In this document: positions 29,329 to 37,109 of the stretch, piece by piece
Numbering within the stretch: the first letter of the stretch is position 1
Layout: each line of letters opens with the position of its first letter
NCBI RefSeq assembly: GCF_015206815.1
Contig: NZ_JADEXZ010000011.1
Location: forward strand, 1-64,000
Length of the DNA: 64,000 bases
Direction of reading: 5' to 3'
Origin: Fortiea sp. LEGE XX443
GTDB lineage: Bacteria > Cyanobacteriota > Cyanobacteriia > Cyanobacteriales > Nostocaceae
Translations under genes and position numbers: made by a program
The notes under the pieces: model-generated
The model's database searches: none
What the model saw: only the letters and a program-made list of their open reading frames with translations
Told to the model about the DNA's origin: nothing

Positions 29329-30312
29329 ATGCCTACTGTTAACACCCAAACCGAAAACCTCAACACCAAATTCACGGCTGATATGGTGCGAACCTATCTG
29401 CGAGAAATTGGACGTGTGCCACTGCTAACCCGTGAACAAGAAATTGTCTATGGGAAGCAGGTGCAACAAATGATGACGCTAATCGAAGCCAAAGAAGTTT
29501 TGGCGAAAAACCTGCACCGCGAACCGAGTATGCCAGAGTGGGCTAACCACGTCAAACAATCGGAAACCGATGTGAAACAGACGGTAGCGCAAGGTAAACG
29601 GGCGAAGCAAAAAATGATTGAAGCGAATTTGCGCTTAGTCGTAGCGATCGCCAAAAAGTACCAGAAGCGCAACATGGAATTTCTCGATTTAATCCAGGAA
29701 GGAACACTAGGATTAGAGCGAGGAGTAGAGAAATTTGATCCGATGCGGGGTTATAAATTCTCAACCTACGCCTATTGGTGGATTCGCCAAGCAATTACCC
29801 GTGCGATCGCTCAACAAGGGCGCACCATTCGCTTACCAATTCACATCACCGAGAAACTGAACAAAATCAAAAAAGTGCAGCGCGAACTAGCTCAAACATT
29901 AGGGCGATCGCCTACACCTGCGGAAATCGCCAAAGAATTGGAACTAGAGCCAGTGCAGATTCGGGAATACCTGAATATGGCACGCCAACCAGTATCTTTA
30001 GATGTACGCGTCGGCGATAACCAAGACACCGAGTTGCAAGAAATGTTGGAAGATGATGGGCCATCCCCAGAATATTACACCACCCAAGAATTCTTGCGCC
30101 AAGACCTCAACACCTTGCTGGCTGAACTTACACCCCAACAGCGAGAAGTCTTGGCCTTGCGCTTTGGTTTAGAAGATGGTAATGAATTGTCCTTGGCGAA
30201 AGTTGGTGAGCGATTAAATCTCAGTCGCGAACGTGTTCGTCAACTAGAACACCAGGCTTTAGCTCACCTGCGCCGCCGCCGCGCCAACGTCAAAGAATAC
30301 ATTGCTAGTTGA
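29329..30312 (+). CDS. Group 2 sigma-70 factor (SigB/SigD-like)
   Basis: 327 residues: region 1.2 (DMVRTYLREIGRVPLLT), region 2 (ANLRLVVAIAKKY, FLDLIQEGTLGLERGVEKFD, and YKFSTYAYWWIRQAITRAIA, the -10 binding helix), region 3, and region 4 (LTPQQREVLALRFGL, LSLAKVGERLNLSRERVRQLE). The lack of the long N-terminal domain and the size identify a group 2, non-essential sigma factor. Cyanobacteria have several (SigB-E); I cannot decide which by eye. Alternative sigma factors of this type act in nutrient, light and stress responses. Followed by a strong terminator. Confidence 0.92.
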   Translation: MPTVNTQTENLNTKFTADMVRTYLREIGRVPLLTREQEIVYGKQVQQMMTLIEAKEVLAKNLHREPSMPEWANHVKQSETDVKQTVAQGKRAKQKMIEANLRLVVAIAKKYQKRNMEFLDLIQEGTLGLERGVEKFDPMRGYKFSTYAYWWIRQAITRAIAQQGRTIRLPIHITEKLNKIKKVQRELAQTLGRSPTPAEIAKELELEPVQIREYLNMARQPVSLDVRVGDNQDTELQEMLEDDGPSPEYYTTQEFLRQDLNTLLAELTPQQREVLALRFGLEDGNELSLAKVGERLNLSRERVRQLEHQALAHLRRRRANVKEYIAS

Positions 30313-30329
30313 TAATCTATAACGGTGAT

Positions 30330-30360
30330 GCGCCTCCTGAACTCAGGGGGCGATTTTTTT
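30330..30360 (+). terminator. Intrinsic terminator of the sigma factor gene
   Basis: CGCCTCCTGA, two-base loop, TCAGGGGGCG, then a run of seven T. One wobble pair in a 10-bp stem. Confidence 0.9.
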
Positions 30361-30782
30361 GTCTGATAATTTGTCGGGTGGTCAGTGATCTGCGGGTTAA
30401 TAGTGTCTAAACCCGGTTTACCGTTACTTTATTTTCACACAAGTCCCTTAGCCGCCTCCCTAAAAAAATATCTAAACAAATTCGGAATTAAGAGCTTGGC
30501 TGTTGTAGCTTCTGATAACAAAAATGAATTCAACTCAGAGCTAAAATATCAATATTTGTAAATGACATTGCCATCAAAACTTGAAAAAATGATGTATTTC
30601 ACACTTACATCACCCGATCGGATGATTCTATCGGGTGATGAGGAAATTCTCTAATTAATGATAGTTTGAGATTATCGTCAAATATTCTAGGAAGTCTCTT
30701 TTTTTGACGAATTTTTATTCGGAAACATTTAAATCAAACCACCGAGGGAACCTTAAAAGATACACAGTTGGTTATGGTTTAA
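30361..30782. other. Intergenic region with a strong hairpin
   Basis: No supported gene. At 30608-30640 an 11-bp perfect stem CATCACCCGAT / ATCGGGTGATG encloses an 11-base loop without T-run, so it is not a standard terminator. It lies 140 bases before the next gene and may be a structured leader or a mobile palindrome. Confidence 0.5.
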
Positions 30783-31553
30783 GTGAGTCGCACAGGAGAC
30801 AGTTACTTTCTTAACAGGAGTGGTCGGGTGCTTAACAATATTTCTAAATTCTTTTCCTCTCATCAGCTGATAATTCCTCTCGTTGGCTTAGTTTTGACCG
30901 TTGGTGTTGTAAGTGAGCAGACTAAACCTGTACTAAGTAAACAATTACAAACAGTAACAACTTCCGCAGCTTTGAATGGTAACTTTTCAGGATCGACGAG
31001 TCGCCAGCAGCATAGTTCCGACAATTCTCTGTTATCACGGCTAAGAGAAATTCGTGAACAGAGAAGCCAACAACAAAGCATTGCTTTTGATAGTGAAAAT
31101 GAAAATATAGAAGCTGAATTTGCAAATTTATCAGCTACAGGCTATCAAAAAGCTGGCAAAGAGGCCGGAGTGATGCCTATGAGAAATCTGCCTACAAAAG
31201 ATGGAGTTTATCTCTATGGACAATCATCAATAGCAAACCAGATTGGTCAAGGCTATATCGTATTCCAGAAGCGACAAGGTAAAGTGACTGGTGCGATGTA
31301 TATGCCCCGGTCTGAATTTAGTTGCTTTCAAGGCACAATTGATAAATCTGGTGAGTTAGCCATGACCGTGAACGCTTCACCAGATGAAGTTGCTGCATCA
31401 GATGTAGCTACAACAAGTACAATCCCATCTATTTCTGATGATGAATTCAATAGTTATGCTTACTCTGTAGCATTGCAAGACTATCATTCCATTCAATCTA
31501 TCAGCGCTAACGATCGCCGCATTTTGCGGATGTGTCAAGCAAATGAATTATGA
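30783..31553 (+). CDS. Secreted or membrane-anchored protein of unknown function
   Basis: 256 residues from GTG. A hydrophobic segment at about 29-46 (LIIPLVGLVLTVGVVSE) looks like a signal or anchor; a Gln/Ser-rich stretch follows (55-100), and then a compact C-terminal domain (about 125-256) with KDGVYLYGQS, GYIVFQKRQGKVTGAMYMPRSEFSCFQG and two Cys. I believe it resembles conserved cyanobacterial proteins without assigned function. No catalytic motif seen. Confidence 0.55.
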   Translation: MSRTGDSYFLNRSGRVLNNISKFFSSHQLIIPLVGLVLTVGVVSEQTKPVLSKQLQTVTTSAALNGNFSGSTSRQQHSSDNSLLSRLREIREQRSQQQSIAFDSENENIEAEFANLSATGYQKAGKEAGVMPMRNLPTKDGVYLYGQSSIANQIGQGYIVFQKRQGKVTGAMYMPRSEFSCFQGTIDKSGELAMTVNASPDEVAASDVATTSTIPSISDDEFNSYAYSVALQDYHSIQSISANDRRILRMCQANEL

Positions 31554-31626
31554 AGCAGGAATTATGAAGTATGAAATGTTTAGTACAGCAAATTATTTGA
31601 CCATTTCATACTTCACACTTTAGGCT

Positions 31627-31746
31627 TAAGTAGAAAGGTGCAAATAAACCGAACTATGTAACGGAAAGTAAAGTAGCTTAAAAACCTCTTCCCTTCTGCC
31701 CTCTGCCTCCTGCCTTGTCATAACGACAATTTTTAACACCGACCTA
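31627..31746 (+). repeat. 120-bp MITE-like repeat, copy 2
   Basis: One mismatch to 14943-15062 over 120 bases, same orientation, with the same imperfect inverted ends (TAG...GGTG). It ends 6 bases before the cobO stop codon (convergent). Confidence 0.85.
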
Positions 31747-31751
31747 CTTAT

Positions 31752-32453
31752 CTAATATTCAATTCCTGGTTGAGCTTTAACGCCTTGGTCGCGGAAAGGA
31801 TGTTTGATCAGAGTCATTTCTGTTACTAAGTCTGCCTGCTCAATTAAAGCTGGTGGTGCGCCTCTACCTGTAAGAACTACGTGTTTATTGGATGGTTTCT
31901 CTGCCAACCCTGCTAAAACTTCTTCTATTTGTAAATAAGCCATTTTTAAGGCGATATTAATTTCATCCAAAAGCACCAATTGAAAATCAGGGTTGCGGAT
32001 GTATTCTAAAGATTTTTCCCAAGCAGCATGAGCTTTTTCGAGGTCGCGATCGCGGTCTTGGGTTTCCCAGGTAAAGCCTTCACCCATCGCGTGAAATTCT
32101 ATTTGGTCTTCCCAATGACTAAACACCAGTTTTTCTGAAGGTTCCCACGCGCCTTTGATAAATTGGACGATCGCCACTCTATAGCCATGACCAAGCGATC
32201 GCAACACCATTCCCAACGCCGCCGTAGTTTTGCCTTTACCGTTACCAGTATTCACAATAATTAACCCTTTTTCTGGTGCAGCTTGTGCTATGCGCCGATC
32301 CTGTATTTCTTTGCGCCGCTGCATCTTTTGGCGGTACTGTTCATCAGTCAGTTTTGAGTTATTGTTCAGGGATGAGGACATTACTTCATCAATCAAGCGT
32401 TCGATTTCTTGATCTGATTTTAGTTCTTCTGGTGTATTTTTACTCATCAACAT
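31752..32453 (-). CDS. cobO: Cob(I)yrinic acid a,c-diamide adenosyltransferase
   Basis: 233 residues. Adds the adenosyl group to the corrinoid in vitamin B12 synthesis or salvage (BtuR/CobO/CobP family). The P-loop GNGKGKTTAALG lies at about 71-82, followed by family motifs VQFIKGAW and LVLLDEINIAL. The N-terminal 60 residues are a charged extension. Standalone here; no other corrin genes or cobalamin riboswitch visible. Confidence 0.92.
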   Translation of the reverse strand: MLMSKNTPEELKSDQEIERLIDEVMSSSLNNNSKLTDEQYRQKMQRRKEIQDRRIAQAAPEKGLIIVNTGNGKGKTTAALGMVLRSLGHGYRVAIVQFIKGAWEPSEKLVFSHWEDQIEFHAMGEGFTWETQDRDRDLEKAHAAWEKSLEYIRNPDFQLVLLDEINIALKMAYLQIEEVLAGLAEKPSNKHVVLTGRGAPPALIEQADLVTEMTLIKHPFRDQGVKAQPGIEY

Positions 32454-32778
32454 TTTATAAAAAACTACTACAGGAAATAAAATTACAAGACTTTACTTAT
32501 AAAAAATGATGCGAAAATTTTATCCAAGCTGACAGTAAGCTTCTAATTTATTGAATAATAATGATTAAGAATATATTTTATATAAATAAGTCATAGAAGT
32601 GAAATTATACGACTATTGTAAATAAGTTAATAGCTTTATTAAAGCATTTTTGAAATAAAATTTTGTAGTTCTTTTGACTGCTCACAAGTGTAAGATAAAT
32701 CTCGCATATTTTTTTTAATGTTTATTGGCTGAAAATTTGAGAAAATGCAGACAAATCCAGTCAAACTAAATATTATGA
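32454..32778. other. AT-rich intergenic stretch
   Basis: About 325 bases with very low GC and no supported frame, between the cobO start and a macro-domain remnant. Confidence 0.5.
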
Positions 32779-32928
32779 AGCAAACAGAAATCAGGTATTT
32801 ATGGTTTACCGATGGAACGTGCTTGTAAAATTGCGATCGCAGAAGTTAAAAAGTTTTGTCAACAGACGAACTCCCTGGAACAATTGATTTTCGTATGTTT
32901 TGAGCAAAGCAATGCCAGAATTTACTGA
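32779..32928 (+). pseudogene. Macro-domain (ADP-ribose-binding) protein remnant
   Basis: The open frame after a stop at 32776-32778 reads GIYGLPMERACKIAIAE, then VKKFCQQTNSLEQLIFVCF, ending ARIY. GxYG(Y/L)Pxxx A...IA and the IxxVxFVxF strand are the signature of the last third of macro-domain proteins (O-acetyl-ADP-ribose deacetylase type). The N-terminal part with the ligand-binding loops is gone, so this is a gene relic. A HIP1 octamer lies inside. Confidence 0.75.
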
Positions 32929-32977
32929 AACATAGTTAACATAAGATTCGGCGTGTTTACTGTTCGGGAGTGCAAAA

Positions 32978-34153
32978 ATGTCAAAACAGCGAGGTCAAAA
33001 AATCGCACCTACACCCATACCAAGCGATATTGGAGTGGTGGATTTAATTAACAATTACTTCACAGCTTACAACTCAGCACGTTTGCGAGAAGTCTGCCAA
33101 CTCCTAAGTCAAGATGTACTTCAGGATGGCGTGACGGTGGGAGTTAGTCTCTCTGGTGCGATGACACCAGCAGGATTTGGGGTTTCAGCACTAGCACCCT
33201 TAATTCGCAACGGTTTTATTGACTGGATGATTAGCACTGGCGCGAATCTTTACCATGATATGCACTACGGCTTGGGTTTTGAATTATTCGCGGGTAATCC
33301 ATTTTTGGATGATGTGAAACTACGTGAGGAAGGCACTATCCGAATTTATGACATTATCTTTGGCTATGATGTATTGCTAGAAACCGATGCTTTCATCCGC
33401 AAGATTTTGCAAGCAGAACCTTTCCAAAAGCGGATGGGAACAGCGGAATTTCACTATCTTTTAGGTAAGTATGTGCGGGAAGTAGAAAAGCAATTGGGAG
33501 TACAGCATTCTTGTTTGCTGGCGACAGCCTATGAGTATGGCGTACCGATTTACACCTCCTCTCCTGGGGATAGTTCCATTGGGATGAACGTTGCAGCTTT
33601 GGCGTTGGAAGGTTCGCAATTAATTTTAGATCCAGCCATTGATGTCAATGAGACAGCTGCGATCGCCTACAATGCAAGAGAAGGTGGCGGTAAGAGTGCG
33701 GCTGTAATTCTTGGTGGTGGTAGTCCCAAGAACTTCTTACTCCAAACCCAACCACAAATTCATGAAGTATTAGGATTAGAAGAACGCGGACATGATTTCT
33801 TTGTCCAGTTTACTGATGCACGTCCTGACACTGGCGGTTTGTCTGGAGCGACTCCCTCGGAAGCAGTCAGTTGGGGTAAAATTGACCCGGAAGAATTACC
33901 CAGCACAATTGTTTGTTATACCGATAGCACGATCGCTTTACCGTTAGTCACAGCCTACGTGATGAATCAATGTTCGCCTCGTCCTTTAAAGCGGTTGTAC
34001 GACAAACGAGAAGCAATGTTAGCCACACTGCAAAAAGATTATCTAGCAGCTAAAACGCAACCATCGGATCAAGTACCTGCTGCTGTTGCTGAGGAAGCTG
34101 CTCAAGGTGTGGCGACTTATCCTTGCGGTAGATTGATTCCGAATACTCCGTAA
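32978..34153 (+). CDS. Deoxyhypusine-synthase-like protein
   Basis: 391 residues of the DHS family: [43 protein letters not shown], and [13 protein letters not shown], in which Lys301 aligns with the catalytic lysine of eukaryotic DHS (Lys329 of human, also within SWGK). Bacteria lack eIF5A, so these homologues are thought to transfer the aminobutyl group of spermidine to small amines, giving polyamines such as homospermidine; the cyanobacterial product cannot be read from sequence. The ATG follows CGGGAGTGC. A C-terminal Ala/Gln-rich tail of about 40 residues is extra. Confidence 0.85.
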   Translation: MSKQRGQKIAPTPIPSDIGVVDLINNYFTAYNSARLREVCQLLSQDVLQDGVTVGVSLSGAMTPAGFGVSALAPLIRNGFIDWMISTGANLYHDMHYGLGFELFAGNPFLDDVKLREEGTIRIYDIIFGYDVLLETDAFIRKILQAEPFQKRMGTAEFHYLLGKYVREVEKQLGVQHSCLLATAYEYGVPIYTSSPGDSSIGMNVAALALEGSQLILDPAIDVNETAAIAYNAREGGGKSAAVILGGGSPKNFLLQTQPQIHEVLGLEERGHDFFVQFTDARPDTGGLSGATPSEAVSWGKIDPEELPSTIVCYTDSTIALPLVTAYVMNQCSPRPLKRLYDKREAMLATLQKDYLAAKTQPSDQVPAAVAEEAAQGVATYPCGRLIPNTP

Positions 34154-34334
34154 ATAGGAAGTCGGTAATAGGGAGTGGAGAGAAGATATTTTTAGCATCA
34201 CTCACTACTCCCTACTTATCTCAAAGAAATTCCAACTGATTGTCTGTGATTACTATAGCTTCGTTAATTTCTAACAAGTGTGTTTGATTGAAGCGCAATC
34301 TAATTCTTAAATTAGCCCGTTGTGGTGTGACGAT

Positions 34335-34456
34335 AGCTAATCGTCATTCAAATTGCACCATTTTCATGGTAATAAAAACTGCAAACCCTCTACCTTGCTC
34401 CACTTCGTGTAGGCTCAGTGACCATCTGCACCCCTGCGGTCTCCTTAATAGCTTAT
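34335..34456 (+). repeat. Dispersed repeat, inverted copy of 3313-3429
   Basis: Shares AGCTAATCGTCATT, AAATTGCACCAT, TTCATGGTAAT, CTGCAAACCCTCT and CCCCTGCGG with the reverse complement of 3313-3429, about 31 kb away; it contains an extra CTTCGTGTAGGCTCAGTG insertion. Confidence 0.65.
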
Positions 34457-34543
34457 ACCAATTCGTAATTCGTAATTAAGAAAGTCAGATACAGTATGGG
34501 TTTCGAGGTTTGAATATGTTGCCGGATTTTAGAGAATTGGTAT
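34455..34543 (+). repeat. MITE-like repeat with perfect 9-bp ends, copy 2
   Basis: Ends ATACCAATT and AATTGGTAT are perfect inverted repeats. The interior follows 16323-16418 closely. At 89 bases, without coding capacity, it fits a miniature inverted-repeat element. Confidence 0.8.
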
Positions 34544-34562
34544 TACTTCAGCCTTCATACTT

Positions 34563-35060
34563 CTAATCTGCGATCGCCCACCGCACATAAGGCCGAGAAG
34601 CTACCACACTTTTATAAGTAATTAGCTGTGCTGGTGCGTTAACTTTTCGCAAATCCACACGGAAATATGCTTTTTTATTCTTGAATTGCACATTATAAAA
34701 AGGATGTTCCTGTCCTTGGGTTTGACCAACACAGGACGCATAATTACTGCGTAAAGGTGAAACGAACTCGACAAATAGCTTACTCTTCGATGCAACTAAC
34801 TGAGTTGTATCTGCAAAGGCTCTAGTATCTGCGGCTACAGTATGCTCTGCACCACCTTCATAAGGTAAACCAATCCACCACAGTCCAACTGTCTGTGGAC
34901 AAGTTCCGCTCGTGCGTTGTATCTTCATTTGGACATTGGGCGTGAACAAAGGTTCCTGTGCTGATTGCGGTTGTGCTTTTGCTGTAGTAGCGATCACACC
35001 TACTACAACTAAAGGGCATAAAACACCACTAAAAATTGTCAATTTTGCTAACTTATTCAT
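34563..35060 (-). CDS. Small exported protein of unknown function
   Basis: 165 residues with a clear Sec signal peptide (MNKLAKLTIFSGVLCPLVVV, cleavage likely after AKA at about 27-29) and a mature part with two Cys (CPQTVG, SCVGQ) that could form a disulfide, plus FRVDLRKVNAP and a YVRWAIAD end. No known domain recognised. Probably periplasmic. Confidence 0.6.
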   Translation of the reverse strand: MNKLAKLTIFSGVLCPLVVVGVIATTAKAQPQSAQEPLFTPNVQMKIQRTSGTCPQTVGLWWIGLPYEGGAEHTVAADTRAFADTTQLVASKSKLFVEFVSPLRSNYASCVGQTQGQEHPFYNVQFKNKKAYFRVDLRKVNAPAQLITYKSVVASRPYVRWAIAD

Positions 35061-35194
35061 AAATCGAAATGTTTATCATAACAACTATTTCAAATAAATT
35101 GACTTTGCAACTGTAGCAAAAGTGCTTAATTAATTTGATTTATAACTAACGTGTTTTCAGTTACAGTTATGCCCTAAGAAACAGCGCAACAATA

Positions 35195-35305
35195 TTCTTA
35201 ATTACGAATTACGTTAGCGTAGCGGTAGCAAGTCTGCGTACTCCTGCGGAGAAGCAAGCTACGCTTTTAGCGTCTCGTAGAGAACGTCATTACAAATTAC
35301 GAATT
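35195..35305. repeat. Dispersed palindromic repeat block
   Basis: Outer ATTACGAATTAC / ACAAATTACGAATT segments enclose GTTAGCGTAGCGG, GCGTACTCCTGCGGAGAAGC and GCTACGCTTTTAGCGTCTCG. This modular palindrome type is scattered through the window (for example 28717-28745 and 45919-45950). Lies just before the channel-like gene. Confidence 0.6.
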
Positions 35306-35323
35306 CATACTACCTACTGTCTC

Positions 35324-37012
35324 ATGAAACCTCGAATCATTGTTTGCGGCTTAGGACGTACTGGATATAAAATCTTTCGTCTGCTGAGACAGCAGGGAGC
35401 GTTGGTTATCGGCATCCATCACAAACCCATCCCTGGCGAATGCTCATGTGACGTGATTATTGGCAATTTAAACGCGGCTGCTACTCTAACAGCAGCAGGA
35501 ATTCACCAAGCACAAACTATAGTCATAACAGGCTGTGAAGATGCGATAAATTTGTCAATTATGATGCAAGCGCGGGTGTTAAATCCTCGAATTCGCATCA
35601 TCAACCGCTTGTATAATACAAATCTCGGCGAACGTCTGGATCAAACTCTCCCTGACCATTTGAGCATGAGTGTTGTCGGATTAGCCGCACCATTGTTTAC
35701 ATTCGCCGCCCTCGGAAATCAAGCCATAGGACAAATCAAATTATTTGACCAAACCTGGCCTGTGCAAGAAGAATATATTGATGAAGACCATCCTTGGCTG
35801 GGGTGTAATTTGAGTGATTTGTGGGAAGAACCTGCGCGGATACCAATTTATTACCTACCCGTGCAAGGGGAGATGAATTTAATACATGGGGTACTGTCTG
35901 AGCAAGAATTACAGGTAGGCGATCGCTTAATTATTGCTATCCAACCCCGGATTCGTTCTATACGCAGATCATTAATTAAAAAAGTGCTGAAAGTTTGCAC
36001 TAGTCTGCGCCAGTTTCAGCAACATGGAAAATCGGTGGTGGTTGGTGCGGTTGTGTTACTGGCAATTATAGCGATCGCCACACTCACTTATATGTCTACA
36101 GAACTAAGTTTATCGGTTGTAGACGCTTTATATTTTTCTGTTGGCATGATTACCGGCGCAGGCGGTAACGATAAAGTTGTAGAAAATGCCCCTAATAGTA
36201 TCAAGTTATTCACTATTGTAATCATGCTAATTGGCGCAGTGGTGATTGGTCTTTGGTACGCCATGCTTACTGATTTTGTCTTGGGAAACCGCTTTAAGCA
36301 ATTTTGGGATGCAGCCCGAATTCCCCAACGCCATCATTATATTGTCTGTGGTTTAAGTGGCATTGGCAGTAAAATTGTGCAGCAACTCCACACCAGTGGT
36401 TATGAAGTAGTTGTTATTGAAACTGATTCTAATAATAAATATGTCAATTCTGTGCGCGGGTTAGGTATTCCCGTAATTCAAGGTGATGCTAGTTTTCGTA
36501 CCATCCTCCAAACTAGTAATATCACCTCTGCGGCGGCGGTGCTGGCTGTAACTAGCAACGATGCGACTAACCTAGAAATTGCCCTGAAAGCCAAAGGTTT
36601 AGCACCAAAAATTCCCGTGATTGTCCACTACGCAGATCCCGATTTTGCCGGGATGGCACAACAAGTATTTGACTTTGAAGCCGTTCTTAGTCCCGCAGAA
36701 CTAGCAGCTCCAGCTTTCGCAGCCGCTGCGTTGGGTGGACGTATTCTCGGTAATGGCATCACAGCCGATAAACTATGGATAGCCTTTGCCACATTGATTA
36801 CACCATCACACCCCTTCTGCGGTCAGTTGGTCAAAGAAATAGCCGTGTCAGCTGATTTTGTACCTTTGTATGTGGAAACCAACAGCCAAAGTGTCCAGGG
36901 TTGGGAATTACTCACAACACATTTGGGTGAGGGAGATGTTTTATATTTGACAATGCCAGCAAATCGGTTGTATCAATTGTGGCGTGAAGAGCGAGTATCA
37001 CAGAGGAGTTAG
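35324..37012 (+). CDS. Two-RCK (TrkA-N) channel-like membrane protein
   Basis: 562 residues. An N-terminal RCK/TrkA-N domain (VCGLGRTGYKIFRLL, about 7-21) with TrkA-C-like region, a two-helix pore-type module (about 240-325: VVGAVVLLAIIAIATLTYM, pore loop SVGMITGAGGND, then LFTIVIMLIGAVVIGLWYAML), and a second RCK domain (VCGLSGIGSKIVQQL, about 346-360). This resembles K+ channels in which NAD-binding domains gate the pore, but the filter lacks TxGYG, so K+ selectivity is doubtful. It could be a cation channel or a redox sensor. An extra N-terminal RCK before the pore is unusual. Confidence 0.7.
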   Translation: MKPRIIVCGLGRTGYKIFRLLRQQGALVIGIHHKPIPGECSCDVIIGNLNAAATLTAAGIHQAQTIVITGCEDAINLSIMMQARVLNPRIRIINRLYNTNLGERLDQTLPDHLSMSVVGLAAPLFTFAALGNQAIGQIKLFDQTWPVQEEYIDEDHPWLGCNLSDLWEEPARIPIYYLPVQGEMNLIHGVLSEQELQVGDRLIIAIQPRIRSIRRSLIKKVLKVCTSLRQFQQHGKSVVVGAVVLLAIIAIATLTYMSTELSLSVVDALYFSVGMITGAGGNDKVVENAPNSIKLFTIVIMLIGAVVIGLWYAMLTDFVLGNRFKQFWDAARIPQRHHYIVCGLSGIGSKIVQQLHTSGYEVVVIETDSNNKYVNSVRGLGIPVIQGDASFRTILQTSNITSAAAVLAVTSNDATNLEIALKAKGLAPKIPVIVHYADPDFAGMAQQVFDFEAVLSPAELAAPAFAAAALGGRILGNGITADKLWIAFATLITPSHPFCGQLVKEIAVSADFVPLYVETNSQSVQGWELLTTHLGEGDVLYLTMPANRLYQLWREERVSQRS

Positions 37013-37109
37013 GCGATCGCAATTCATAAAATCTATTACGGTTTATTAAAGGATCTAGTAAGAACCTGCTCTGTTTTGTTGATTCGCGCAAAAGGTCTAT
37101 TGACTAAAA

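Larger units (their letters stand above)
34154..34562. other. Repeat-filled intergenic region
   Basis: Convergent spacer consisting largely of two dispersed repeats (34335-34456 and 34455-34543), which adjoin each other. A short plus-strand frame over it has no protein-like features. Confidence 0.6.

Noticed and set aside
30562-30654. 30-residue frame starting MTLPSKLEKMM
   Set aside because: No clear ribosome binding site and it overlaps a hairpin; not supportable without conservation data.
34288-34479. 63-residue plus-strand frame
   Set aside because: Lies within the dispersed repeat shared with 3313-3429 and has no protein-like features.
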